64,000 nucleotides of DNA from Metapseudomonas otitidis (lineage in GTDB: Bacteria; Pseudomonadota; Gammaproteobacteria; Pseudomonadales; Pseudomonadaceae). Position numbers and translations under genes: made by a program. The stretch covers positions 1-64,000 of the forward strand of contig NZ_FOJP01000005.1 in NCBI RefSeq assembly GCF_900111835.1, read 5' to 3'. Below the pieces are notes generated by a model, which worked only from the letters and a program-made list of their open reading frames with translations, made no database searches and was not told the DNA's origin. Of this stretch, positions 21,301 through 30,432 are shown one piece after another (position 1 is the first letter of the stretch; every line of letters starts with the position of its first letter).

Positions 21301-23487
21301 TCAACGGGCGGTCAGGCGCCAGGCTCGGTGGATCTTGCCGTTGCGGGCGAAGTCCGGGTCGATGGTTTCGGCGCTGATCTCGCTGACCTGGTAACGGGCG
21401 CCCAGGGCTTCATCCAGCTGGAACTTGCGGAAGTTGTTGGAGAAGTAGAGCACCCCGCCAGGCGCCAGGCGGGCCATGGCCAGATCGAGCAGGTGCACAT
21501 GGTCGCGCTGGACGTCGAACACCCCTTCCATGCGCTTGGAGTTGGAGAAGGTCGGCGGGTCGATGAAGATCAGGTCGTACTCGCCGCGATCCTCCTCCAG
21601 CCAGGCCATCACGTCGCCCTGCTGCAGCCGTTGCTTGTCGGAGAAGCCGTTCAGCGAGAGGTTGCGCCGCGCCCAGTCCAGGTAGGTCTTGGAGAGGTCG
21701 ACGCTGGTGGTGCTGCGGGCACCGCCCTTGGCGGCATGCACGGTGGCGGTGGCGGTGTAGCAGAACAGGTTGAGGAAGCGCTTGCCCGCCGCCTCGCGCT
21801 GGATGCGCAGGCGCATGGGACGGTGGTCGAGGAACAGGCCGGTGTCCAGGTAGTCGGTGAGGTTGACCAGCAGCTTCACGCCACCTTCGTTCACCTCCAT
21901 GAAGCGCCCTTCGGCGCCCTGGCGCTCGTACTGGCGGGTGCCGGTCTGCCGCTCGCGGCGCTTGACCACCACGCGGGACGGGTCGATCTGCAGGGCCTGG
22001 GGAATCGCCGCAAGGGCGTCCAGCAGGCGGGCCTGGGCCTTCTCCGGGTCAATGGAGCGCGGCGGGGCGTATTCCTGCACGTGCACCCAGTCACCATAGA
22101 GGTCGACGGCCAGGGCGTACTCGGGCATGTCGGCGTCATACAGGCGGTAGCACTGGATGCCTTCCTTGCGCGCCCACTTGCCCAGCTGCTTGAGGTTCTT
22201 CTGCAGGCGGTTGGCGAACATCTGCCCGCCCTCGGACAGGCGTGCCGGCTCTGCGGCCGGGGCCACGCCCGGCTCTGCCTCGGCGGTGGAATCCTGGCGG
22301 CGCGAGCCGGTGACGAACTGCTCGGGCAGCACCTTGATCAGCAGCAGCTTGCAGGGTAGCGCGCCGTTCCAGAAGGCGTACTGCTTGTGGCTGCGGATGC
22401 CCATGCGCTTGCCCAGCTCGGGCGCGCCGGTGAATACCGCGGCTTCCCAGCCCATGCAGGCCTGGCGCAGGCGCTCGCCGAGGTTCTGGTAGAGGTAGAG
22501 CAGGCTGGCTTCGTCACCGAGGCGTTCGCCGTAGGGCGGGTTGCTGATGACCAGGCCCTTCTGGTTCTGGTCCGGGCGCGGTTCGAAGGTGGCCAGCTCG
22601 CCCTGGTAAATCTTCACCCAGGCGCCCAGCCCGGCACGCTCGATGTTGTTGCGGGCCGGCTGGATCAGCCGGGGGTCGGCCTCGTAGCCACGGATCCACA
22701 GCGGCGGGCGGGCCAGGCCGGCGTCGGCACGGGCCTGGGCCTCGTCGTGCAGCTTGCGCCAGATCGCCGGTACGTGACCGAGCCAGTTGGAGAAGCCCCA
22801 GCGCTCGCGCTTGAGGTTGGGGGCGACGTCGGCAGCCATCATCGCCGCTTCCACCAGGAAGGTGCCGACACCGCACATGGGGTCGGCCAGGGCGCCGCCC
22901 TCGGCAGCGATGCGCGGCCAGCCGGCGCGGATCAGGATCGCCGAGGCGAGGTTCTCCTTCAGCGGCGCCGCGCCCTGCTGCAGGCGGTAGCCGCGCTGGT
23001 GCAGGCTGTGGCCGGCGAGGTCGAGGGAGAGGATCGCCTCGCCCTTCTCCAGGCGCAGGTGCAGGCGCACGTCGGGGTTCTGCTTGTCCACCGAGGGGCG
23101 CTGACCGGTGCTGGTGCGCAGGCGGTCGACCACGGCGTCCTTCACCTTGAGGGCGCCGAAGTGAGTGTTGTCGATGCCGGCGCCGTGGCCGCTGAACTCT
23201 ACCGCCAGGCTGCCGTCGGCGGCCAGGTGGTCATGCCAGTCCACGGCCTTGACGCCCTCGTAGAGGTCGTCAGCATTGCTCACCGGGAAGCGCGCCAGCA
23301 CCAGCAGCACGCGGTTGGCCAGGCGTGACCAGAGGCACAGCCGATAGGCCGTTTCCAGGCTGCCGTGGCCACGAATGGCAGCGACCTGCTCGCGGGGCTC
23401 CTCCAGGCCGAGCTGGCTGGCTTCCTCCAGCAACAGCCCTTCCAGGCTTTTCGGGCAGGTGAGGAAGAGTTCGTAACGGTCCGACAT
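21301..23487 (-). CDS. rlmL: Bifunctional 23S rRNA methyltransferase RlmKL (m2G2445 / m7G2069)
   Basis: 728 aa from the ATG at 23487 (MSDRYELFLTCPKSLEGLL); an ATG 17 codons earlier adds unconserved sequence. An N-terminal THUMP domain (about 45-155) binds RNA. The RlmL methyltransferase carries ADPMCGVGTFLVEAA and the catalytic NPPYGERLG. The C-terminal RlmK methyltransferase has RFLNLFCYTATATVHAAKGGA and FIDPPTFSNSKRM. It modifies 23S rRNA of the 50S subunit during assembly. It is divergent from rmf, a conserved arrangement in gammaproteobacteria. Confidence 0.94.
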   Translation of the reverse strand: MSDRYELFLTCPKSLEGLLLEEASQLGLEEPREQVAAIRGHGSLETAYRLCLWSRLANRVLLVLARFPVSNADDLYEGVKAVDWHDHLAADGSLAVEFSGHGAGIDNTHFGALKVKDAVVDRLRTSTGQRPSVDKQNPDVRLHLRLEKGEAILSLDLAGHSLHQRGYRLQQGAAPLKENLASAILIRAGWPRIAAEGGALADPMCGVGTFLVEAAMMAADVAPNLKRERWGFSNWLGHVPAIWRKLHDEAQARADAGLARPPLWIRGYEADPRLIQPARNNIERAGLGAWVKIYQGELATFEPRPDQNQKGLVISNPPYGERLGDEASLLYLYQNLGERLRQACMGWEAAVFTGAPELGKRMGIRSHKQYAFWNGALPCKLLLIKVLPEQFVTGSRRQDSTAEAEPGVAPAAEPARLSEGGQMFANRLQKNLKQLGKWARKEGIQCYRLYDADMPEYALAVDLYGDWVHVQEYAPPRSIDPEKAQARLLDALAAIPQALQIDPSRVVVKRRERQTGTRQYERQGAEGRFMEVNEGGVKLLVNLTDYLDTGLFLDHRPMRLRIQREAAGKRFLNLFCYTATATVHAAKGGARSTTSVDLSKTYLDWARRNLSLNGFSDKQRLQQGDVMAWLEEDRGEYDLIFIDPPTFSNSKRMEGVFDVQRDHVHLLDLAMARLAPGGVLYFSNNFRKFQLDEALGARYQVSEISAETIDPDFARNGKIHRAWRLTAR

Positions 23488-23917
23488 GCTAGTTCCAATG
23501 CCTTTCGGCTGATCAACGGCGCGGAAATGTCTCCACACCTCAAAGAATTATGTGACTGAAGGTCGCAGAACGTCCCTTCGTCGGATTGGAGAATTCTCAT
23601 TCTCAAGCGCGAGGCCTTCATGGCACCTCGACATCAACTTCGCGCAAGGCCGCGCCACAGGGGGCACAGGGCGCCGACGGGCGAAAAACAGCCCCTCCGG
23701 CTTATGGTCCGGAGCCCATGTTCGTTACGTCCTTATGACAAAACGATCATTCCAATGCCCCGGAGCAAGGGTTAGAACACAGCTTAATCCGCTACCGCAA
23801 CGGCAGCGGACGAGGGGAGCGCCACGCCGGCAGCGCCTCCCCGAAGGCAGGCCAGACCTGCCAGGCCCGGCACCCGGGCCATGGGACATAACAGTCAACA
23901 AATGAGGGCTACACCCT
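23488..23917 (+). promoter_or_regulatory. rlmKL-rmf intergenic region with a highly structured rmf leader
   Basis: A 430-bp gap. Shortly before rmf are consecutive hairpins: CCGCT/AGCGG (23789-23809), GGGGAGCGC/GCGCCTCCCC (23814-23842), GGCAGG/CCTGCC (23846-23862, perfect) and GGCCCGG/CCGGGCC (23864-23880, perfect 7-bp stem, 3-base loop). A 37-base unpaired stretch then leads to the ATG. AT-rich DNA near 23720-23790 (CTTATGACAAAACGATCATT, then CAGCTTAATC) is the probable promoter. A 117-codon reading frame here has no SD and odd composition and is not called. Confidence 0.5.
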
Positions 23918-24133
23918 ATGAGAAGACTTAAGCGTGATCCGATGGAACGAGCATTCCTGCGCGGTTATCAGCACGGCATTCATGGCAAATCCCGCGACCT
24001 TTGTCCTTTCACCCATCCCACCACTCGCCAAGCCTGGATCAACGGCTGGCGGGAGGGCCGCGGCGACCACTGGGATGGCTTTACCGGCACGGCCGGCATT
24101 CACCGACTCAATCAACTCCACGCCGTAGGCTGA
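23918..24133 (+). CDS. rmf: Ribosome modulation factor (ribosome hibernation)
   Basis: 71 aa. The sequence MRRLKRDPMERAFLRGYQ, the later GKSRDLCPF and the segment RQAWINGWREGRGDHW are diagnostic of Rmf. Rmf binds the 30S subunit near the anti-Shine-Dalgarno end and converts 70S ribosomes into inactive 100S dimers in stationary phase. GAGGG precedes the start by about nine bases. The long GC-rich structured leader suggests post-transcriptional control. A terminator follows. Confidence 0.96.
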   Translation: MRRLKRDPMERAFLRGYQHGIHGKSRDLCPFTHPTTRQAWINGWREGRGDHWDGFTGTAGIHRLNQLHAVG

Positions 24134-24194
24134 TACCTCGGACCTGACCGATTTCACCAAGCACGCCCCATCCGGGCGGCGGGCGCAAGCCCAG

Positions 24195-24218
24195 GGGCTC
24201 CCAAGCGGGAGCCCTTTT
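24195..24218. terminator. Terminator between rmf and pyrD
   Basis: GGGCTCCC (24195-24202), loop AAGC, GGGAGCCC (24207-24214), then TTTT. It serves rmf and may also act on convergent pyrD. Confidence 0.82.
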
Positions 24219-24222
24219 CATT

Positions 24223-25260
<1,038 letters not shown>

Positions 25261-25314
25261 GGGCGGGTTTTCGATCGGCGGGATGGGCCGGCGATTATAG
25301 CCGTCGGACCCGAC

Positions 25315-25539
25315 TCAGGCGAGGCGACGCAACGACTCCAGGGTGCCGCTGGCCGGGTCGAACACCAGCTCGAAGGAACCGCGGATGCCTTCGTGGGTCA
25401 GAAAAGGCCGCAGATGATGCGCAGGTAAGCTAACCTTGCGCCCGTCCCGGCTACGCACCATCACCCGATTGGCGTGGCCCTGATAGACCGCGAGGAACTG
25501 GTCCGCGGTCAGTGAGATATCCAGCACCAGGCTGGGCAT
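25315..25539 (-). CDS. DUF2835 family protein
   Basis: 74 aa from the ATG at 25539, which has GGAGG five bases upstream; a longer start at 25584 lacks an SD. The sequence MPSLVLDISLTADQFLAVYQG, VMVRSRDGRKVSLPAHHLRPFLTHEGIRGSFEL fits the small DUF2835 family found in Pseudomonas and relatives. It has no signal or membrane segment. Function unknown. It lies just upstream of pyrD on the same strand, an arrangement conserved in P. aeruginosa. Confidence 0.8.
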   Translation of the reverse strand: MPSLVLDISLTADQFLAVYQGHANRVMVRSRDGRKVSLPAHHLRPFLTHEGIRGSFELVFDPASGTLESLRRLA

Positions 25540-25692
25540 GGAGGCCTCCTCGTTGTTCGTCGAAATGATCCAACCTGCCGGCACTGTGCGGCGTACCGCG
25601 CCAGCGTATCACTGCCGTTACCGTCAAAGCCGTGCAGCCATCCGCGACCTCTGCCAAACTCCCCTTCGTGATCCGGGAGTCCTTGTCTGGCC

Positions 25693-26607
25693 ATGAGTTC
25701 GCCGCAGTCCCCAACGAACACCCTGTCGTCCCGCCTGGCAGCCCTGGCTCAACGCCTGGGCCTGGTGGGCCGTGCCTCCCGCCAGGTACTGGAACAGGCC
25801 AGCCGCCTGCAACTGCCTTTCGCCCCGCTCTCCCCCCTGCAGCCGGACATCTGGTGGCAGAACGGTCCGCCGCTGCAACGCCTGGTGGACCTGCCGCGCA
25901 ACGCACTCTCCGGCCCGGTGCAGGAAGACAAGGCCCAGGCCCACGCCGTGCTGGTGCATCTGGTGGAGGAAGAACGGCGCGACCTGTCCGACTTCGACCT
26001 ACGCCTGGTGGAAGGGATCCACGGGCAAGACGAACCGGAACCGCCCTGCCCCAGCTTCGAGCTGTACGCCGCCACGCCCGCCTGCAAGAACGTGCGGATC
26101 ATCAGCTACAAGGATTTCGTCAAGGCCATCAGCCAGCCGCTGCCGCGCTTCCTCGCCGGTGAACGGCTGGCCCTGTACCAGGCCAGCTGGTACGGCGACC
26201 GGGTCTTCTGGCACGGCAGCCATCACCCCGAGGCCTTCGCTGCGGCTGTCGTATACGCTCGGCGCCGGCAGATGGAAGTGACGCTGCCGGCCGACCTGGT
26301 GACCTACCGCCTGCTCCCCGCCGGGCTGGACCTGCTGGACAGCCGCTACCACGTGTTGTCGATGCCTGTGGAGGCCTGGAGCCACGCCGAGTTCATGGCC
26401 CTGCTGATGAGCGAGGGCATTCCCTACGCCCGCCTCAGCCTGCTGAAGAATCGCAAGGGCAAGGCCCCCGAGTTCCTGCTGCTGCCCAAGGACAACCCCG
26501 AGGCCACCGCCCTGGGCGAAGGGCTGCGCCTGGCCGGTGCAGCCGACGTGGTGCAGTACCTGCGCACCCTCCTGGACAAGCCCCCCGCCCTCCCCGGCGC
26601 GAAGTGA
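25693..26607 (+). CDS. Conserved Pseudomonas hypothetical protein (possibly DUF6685)
   Basis: 304 aa, soluble, no signal peptide or membrane helix. The conserved-looking core includes PLQPDIWWQNGPPLQRLVDLPRN, KNVRIISYKDFVKAISQPLPRF and ERLALYQASWYGDRVFWHGSHHPEAFAAAVVYARRR. Then YHVLSMPVEAWSHAEFMALLMSEGIPYARLSLLKN. I do not recognise a catalytic motif. It is divergent from DUF2835-pyrD and converges on the acyl-CoA operon. I recall related Pseudomonas proteins at this locus but not a function. Confidence 0.7.
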   Translation: MSSPQSPTNTLSSRLAALAQRLGLVGRASRQVLEQASRLQLPFAPLSPLQPDIWWQNGPPLQRLVDLPRNALSGPVQEDKAQAHAVLVHLVEEERRDLSDFDLRLVEGIHGQDEPEPPCPSFELYAATPACKNVRIISYKDFVKAISQPLPRFLAGERLALYQASWYGDRVFWHGSHHPEAFAAAVVYARRRQMEVTLPADLVTYRLLPAGLDLLDSRYHVLSMPVEAWSHAEFMALLMSEGIPYARLSLLKNRKGKAPEFLLLPKDNPEATALGEGLRLAGAADVVQYLRTLLDKPPALPGAK

Positions 26608-26628
26608 CGCCCCTCGCCGGCCAGCGCC

Positions 26629-27822
26629 TCAGCGCTTCGCCGGCCCGGTGACGCCGGCTGCATTCAGCGCCTCGATCTGCTCCTCGGTGTACCCCAGGCC
26701 CGCCAGCACCTCCCGGGTGTGCGCGCCCAACGCCACGCCCGTGTGGCGCGGTGCCGGCAGCCCCGCCGAGAAACGGATGGGACAGGCCATCTGGCGCTGG
26801 GCCGGCTGCCCCTCGCGCGGAACCTCCACCACCAGCTCACGGGCGCGGATCTGCGGGTGCTCCACCGCCTCGGAGAGGGGCAGCATGGGCTCCACGCAGG
26901 CATCCAGGCTGGCGAACACCTGTTGCCACTCGCTGAAGTCGCGCTTCTCGAACTCGATCTCGATGGCACGCTTGAGCGCCTGCTGGTCCTCGGGGCGGGG
27001 TGACAGGCCACGGGCCGCCAGCTCCGGCCGGCCGATGGCCGCGCAGAACGCCTCCATGAACTGCGGCTCCAGGCTGCCAACGGAGAACCAGCGGCCGTCG
27101 CGGGTGCGGTAGTAGTCGTAGAAGCTGCCGCCGTTGAGCGCCTGGTTCTCCATGTCCGGCTCGACCCCAGCCCCCAGGTAGCCCGCGCCGGCCATGCCGT
27201 TCAGGCTGAAGGCGCAGTCGGTCATGCTCACGTCCACGTGCTGCCCCTCCCCCGTCGCCTGCCGGTGGATCACCGCCGCCAGCAACCCCAGGGCGCCATG
27301 CAGCGAGCCACCCCCGATATCCGCCAGTTGCACCCCCAGCGGCAACGGGCCGCTGTCGCGACGGCCGGTGTAGCTGGCCACCCCGGCCAGGGCCAGGTAG
27401 TTGATGTCGTGCCCGGCACGGTCACGGTAGGGGCCGGTCTGCCCGTAGCCGGTGATGGAGACGTAGATCAGCCTCGGGTTGATCGCCTTCAGCGCCTCGT
27501 AGCCGAGGCCCAGCCGCTCCATCACACCGGGGCGGAACTGCTCCAGCAGGATGTCGTACTCGGCCACCAGGCGATGGATCACCGCCAGCGCCTCGGGCCG
27601 CTTCAGGTCCAGCGCGATGCTGCGCTTGTTGCGGTTCAGGTAGGCGTGGCTGGTGGACTGCCCGCCATCATGGGGTGGCAGCACCCGCACCAGGTCCATG
27701 CGGGTGGGGGACTCGACGCGCAGCACCTCGGCGCCCATGTCGGCCAGCAGCAGCGAGGCGAAGGGCCCCGGCAGCAGGGTGGAGAAATCGAGGATCTTCA
27801 GTGACGCGAGCGGGCCTTTCAT
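26629..27822 (-). CDS. CaiB/BaiF family CoA-transferase, alpha-methylacyl-CoA racemase-like
   Basis: 397 aa. The family start PLASLKILDFSTLLPGPFASLLLADMGAEVLRVE is followed by the segment RAGHDINYLALAGVASYTGR, which matches the active-site region of alpha-methylacyl-CoA racemases (His and Asp of GHDINYLA), and DVSMTDCAFSLNGM. Racemases of this group invert the 2-methyl centre of branched acyl-CoAs; other members are CoA-transferases, so the exact reaction is inferred. It is the last gene of a four-gene operon, 19 bp after the acyl-CoA ligase. GGGAG lies before the ATG. Confidence 0.82.
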   Translation of the reverse strand: MKGPLASLKILDFSTLLPGPFASLLLADMGAEVLRVESPTRMDLVRVLPPHDGGQSTSHAYLNRNKRSIALDLKRPEALAVIHRLVAEYDILLEQFRPGVMERLGLGYEALKAINPRLIYVSITGYGQTGPYRDRAGHDINYLALAGVASYTGRRDSGPLPLGVQLADIGGGSLHGALGLLAAVIHRQATGEGQHVDVSMTDCAFSLNGMAGAGYLGAGVEPDMENQALNGGSFYDYYRTRDGRWFSVGSLEPQFMEAFCAAIGRPELAARGLSPRPEDQQALKRAIEIEFEKRDFSEWQQVFASLDACVEPMLPLSEAVEHPQIRARELVVEVPREGQPAQRQMACPIRFSAGLPAPRHTGVALGAHTREVLAGLGYTEEQIEALNAAGVTGPAKR

Positions 27823-27841
27823 GGCGACTCCCAGGTTCGGT

Positions 27842-29479
27842 TCATTCCCAATGCAACGGCCGCTGCGGGTCGAGCCCGGCGGCCAGCGCGGCGAAGCGGT
27901 CTTCCAGTACGTTGCGGCGGATCTTCATGGTGGGTGTCATGCAGCCGTTGTCCACCGTCCAGGGTTCGCGCACCAGCACCAGATGGCGGATGCGCTCATG
28001 GGGCAACAGCGTAGCGTTCACCCGCTCCAGCACCGAGAGCAGGTCGCGCTCCAGCTGCTCGCGGGCCTCGGCACGGGCTGCCGGGCTCAGCTCCAGCAGC
28101 GCCAGTGGCTGGTCCAGGCCGCTGCCCATCAGGCACACCTGCTCCACCCAGTGGCTCTTGGCGAGTTCGCCCTCGATGGGCGCCGGGGCCACGTACTTGC
28201 CCTTGCTGGTCTTGAAGATGTCCTTCACCCGCCCGGTGATGCGCAGGTAGCCCTCCTCGTCCACCTGGCCCTTGTCGCCGGTGTGCAGCCAGCCATCACG
28301 CAGGGTCTCGGCAGTTTTCTCCGGTTCCCGGTAATAGCCGGTCATCAGGCTGGGGCTGCGATAGAGCACCTCGCCGTCCTCGGCGATGCGCAGCTCGTTG
28401 TCGGGCATGACCCGGCCGACCGTGCCGAAGCGCACCTGCCCGGGCCGGTTGAAGTTGCCGTAGGCGAAGTTCTCGGTCATGCCGTAGCCCTCGCAAATGG
28501 TCATGCCCAGGCGCTGGTACCAGCTCAGCAGCGCCACCGGGATCGGTGCGGCGCCACTCACCAGCACCCGCGCACGGTCCAGCCCGAGGGCTCGGCGGAT
28601 GCGCCGGGCCACCAGGCCGCCCAGCAGAGGGAGGCGCAGCAGGCGCTCCAGCTTCGCCTGGGGCAGCTTCTCCAGCACGCCCTGCTGGAAGCGCGTCCAC
28701 AGGCGCGGCACCGAGAAGAACACCGTGGGGCGGATGATCCGCAGGTCCTCGGCGAAGGTCTCCAGGGATTCGACGAAGGCGATGCTGCCCCCGCTGTACA
28801 GGCTGTTGCTCTCCACCAGGAAGCGTTCGGCCGCGTGGGACAGGGGCAGGTAGGAAACGAACTGCTCCTCGGGCCCCAGGCCCATTTCCCGCACCGAGCG
28901 GCTGGAAGCGAAGGCAAAGGCCCGGGCCCTGTGCATCACCCCCTTGGGCTGGCCGGTGGTGCCGGAGGTGTAGAGGATGCTCAGCAGGTCGTCGGGCTGC
29001 TGCCAGTGGGCATCCTCCAGGGGCGGATGGCGACGCAGCAGGTCGTCCCAGGCGTGCTCGGCCGGCAGGGTCGGATAGGGCATGGCGATGCGCGCCAGCG
29101 TCTCGGGCAGGCCCGGCGCCAGACGCTCGGGGTCGTCCAGCTTGCCGAGGATGATCACCTTGCAGCCGGCATGGCGCAGCACGTAGTCGATGCTTTCGGC
29201 CGATTGCAGCGGGTAGAGCGGAACGCTGACCAGCCCGGCTAGCATGATCGCCAGGTCGCTCAGCACCCACTCGGCGCAATTCTTCGCCAGGATCGCGACG
29301 CGGTCCCCCGGTTCGCAGCCCAGGGCGCGCAAGGCGCTGGCCATACGCCGGGCCTGGTCGTCGGCCTGGCGCCAGGTGAGCGTGCGCCAGTGGCGCGCCA
29401 CCGGCTGGCGCAGCCAGACCCGGTCAGGCGTGGTGGTGACCCAGTGGGCCAGTTGTTGCAATGGCAGTGCGTCAGTCAT
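27842..29479 (-). CDS. AMP-forming acyl-CoA synthetase
   Basis: 545 aa. Adenylate-forming motifs are clear: LYTSGTTGQPKGVMH (P-loop), GYGMTENFAYGNF, GWLHTGDKGQVDEEGYLRITGRVKDIFKTSKGKYV (hinge region and ATP-binding), and a C-terminal region that lacks the usual PRTxSGKI ending and instead reads MTPTMKIRRN, as in long-chain (FadD15/ACSL-like) ligases. It activates a carboxylic acid to its CoA thioester, probably long or branched. It lies 66 bp downstream of the amidohydrolase-fold gene and 19 bp before the racemase-like gene. Confidence 0.87.
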   Translation of the reverse strand: MTDALPLQQLAHWVTTTPDRVWLRQPVARHWRTLTWRQADDQARRMASALRALGCEPGDRVAILAKNCAEWVLSDLAIMLAGLVSVPLYPLQSAESIDYVLRHAGCKVIILGKLDDPERLAPGLPETLARIAMPYPTLPAEHAWDDLLRRHPPLEDAHWQQPDDLLSILYTSGTTGQPKGVMHRARAFAFASSRSVREMGLGPEEQFVSYLPLSHAAERFLVESNSLYSGGSIAFVESLETFAEDLRIIRPTVFFSVPRLWTRFQQGVLEKLPQAKLERLLRLPLLGGLVARRIRRALGLDRARVLVSGAAPIPVALLSWYQRLGMTICEGYGMTENFAYGNFNRPGQVRFGTVGRVMPDNELRIAEDGEVLYRSPSLMTGYYREPEKTAETLRDGWLHTGDKGQVDEEGYLRITGRVKDIFKTSKGKYVAPAPIEGELAKSHWVEQVCLMGSGLDQPLALLELSPAARAEAREQLERDLLSVLERVNATLLPHERIRHLVLVREPWTVDNGCMTPTMKIRRNVLEDRFAALAAGLDPQRPLHWE

Positions 29480-29545
29480 CCCGTCCCCCTTGTGCTTGTC
29501 GTTGTGGTGGAGGCTGGTGCCAGGCGGCCCTCCCGGCCGCGCGAT

Positions 29546-30382
29546 TCAGAGGCGGAACACCCGCCGGGCATTGCCCTGCAGGAAGGCGGCCTCCACCTCC
29601 GGCCTGAGCCCCAGGGCGCGGACCTGCTCCATGCACTGCTGCAACGACAGCTGCGGGAAGTTGCTGCCGAACAGCACCTTGTCCCGCCCGTAGCTGGCCA
29701 TGTAGTGCAGCAGCGCCTGGGGGTAGTAGCGCGGCAGGTAGGCGGAGGTGTCGATGAATATGTTGTCGTGCTTCCAGGCCAGCCCGATCATCTCCTCCGT
29801 CCAGGGATGGCCGATGTGCCCGGCGACGATGCGCAGCTCGGGGAAGTCCAGCGCCACCTCGTCCAGGTAGGGCACCGGCCGTCCGGTCTCCGAAGGCATC
29901 AGCGGCCCGGTGTGGCCGACCTGGGTGCAGAAGGGAATGTCCAGCTCGATGCACTTGGCGTACAGCGGGTAGTAGAGCCGGTGATTGGGCGGCAGCTTCC
30001 ACAGCCAGGGCACGATGCGCAGCGCCTTGCAGCCCAGCTCCTGCACCGCCCGCTCCAGCTCGCGCAGGGCCGCCATGGGGCGCGCCAGGTCCACGGTGGC
30101 GACCCCGACGAAGCGGTCGGGGAAGGCACGGGTGTACTCGGCCACCAGGTCGTTGTCGAAGACCCACCCTTCCGGCCGGCACCAGGCTGCCAGCATCAGC
30201 TTCTCCACCCCGGCCTCGTCCATGGCCGCCACGGTCTGCGCCGGGGTCAGGGGCTGGTCCAGCAGGTGCGCGGAGCCGGACTTCTCGAACAACCGCACCA
30301 CCTCCGGCAGCAGTTGCCGGGCGCGGCCGTTGGCGGGTTGGGCCCAGGCGTCGATGGCGCCCGGGGAAGCAGTGGCATTCAT
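29546..30382 (-). CDS. Amidohydrolase-2 superfamily protein lacking the usual metal ligands
   Basis: 278 aa from the ATG at 30382, chosen for AGGAGG eight bases upstream. TIM-barrel features of the ACMSD/amidohydrolase_2 group are visible: WVFDNDLVAEYTRAFPDRFVGVATVD, LGCKALRIVPW, CTQVGHTGP, RIVAGHIGHPWTEEM, and the last strand VLFGSNFPQ. The N-terminal metal motif, normally DxHxH, reads IDAWAQP here. The final metal-binding aspartate (GSDxP) is asparagine (GSNFP). It may use another chemistry or be non-catalytic. It sits 50 bp after the acyl-CoA dehydrogenase in the same operon. Confidence 0.78.
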   Translation of the reverse strand: MNATASPGAIDAWAQPANGRARQLLPEVVRLFEKSGSAHLLDQPLTPAQTVAAMDEAGVEKLMLAAWCRPEGWVFDNDLVAEYTRAFPDRFVGVATVDLARPMAALRELERAVQELGCKALRIVPWLWKLPPNHRLYYPLYAKCIELDIPFCTQVGHTGPLMPSETGRPVPYLDEVALDFPELRIVAGHIGHPWTEEMIGLAWKHDNIFIDTSAYLPRYYPQALLHYMASYGRDKVLFGSNFPQLSLQQCMEQVRALGLRPEVEAAFLQGNARRVFRL

Positions 30383-30432
30383 GGCAGTGGCCTCCTGGCC
30401 GTCAGGCATGGCGGTGGCAGCCGGGACAGGGC

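Noticed and set aside
23552-23905. 117-codon frame upstream of rmf
   Set aside because: No ribosome-binding site, basic and proline-rich composition, and it runs through the hairpins of the rmf leader. Treated as non-coding.
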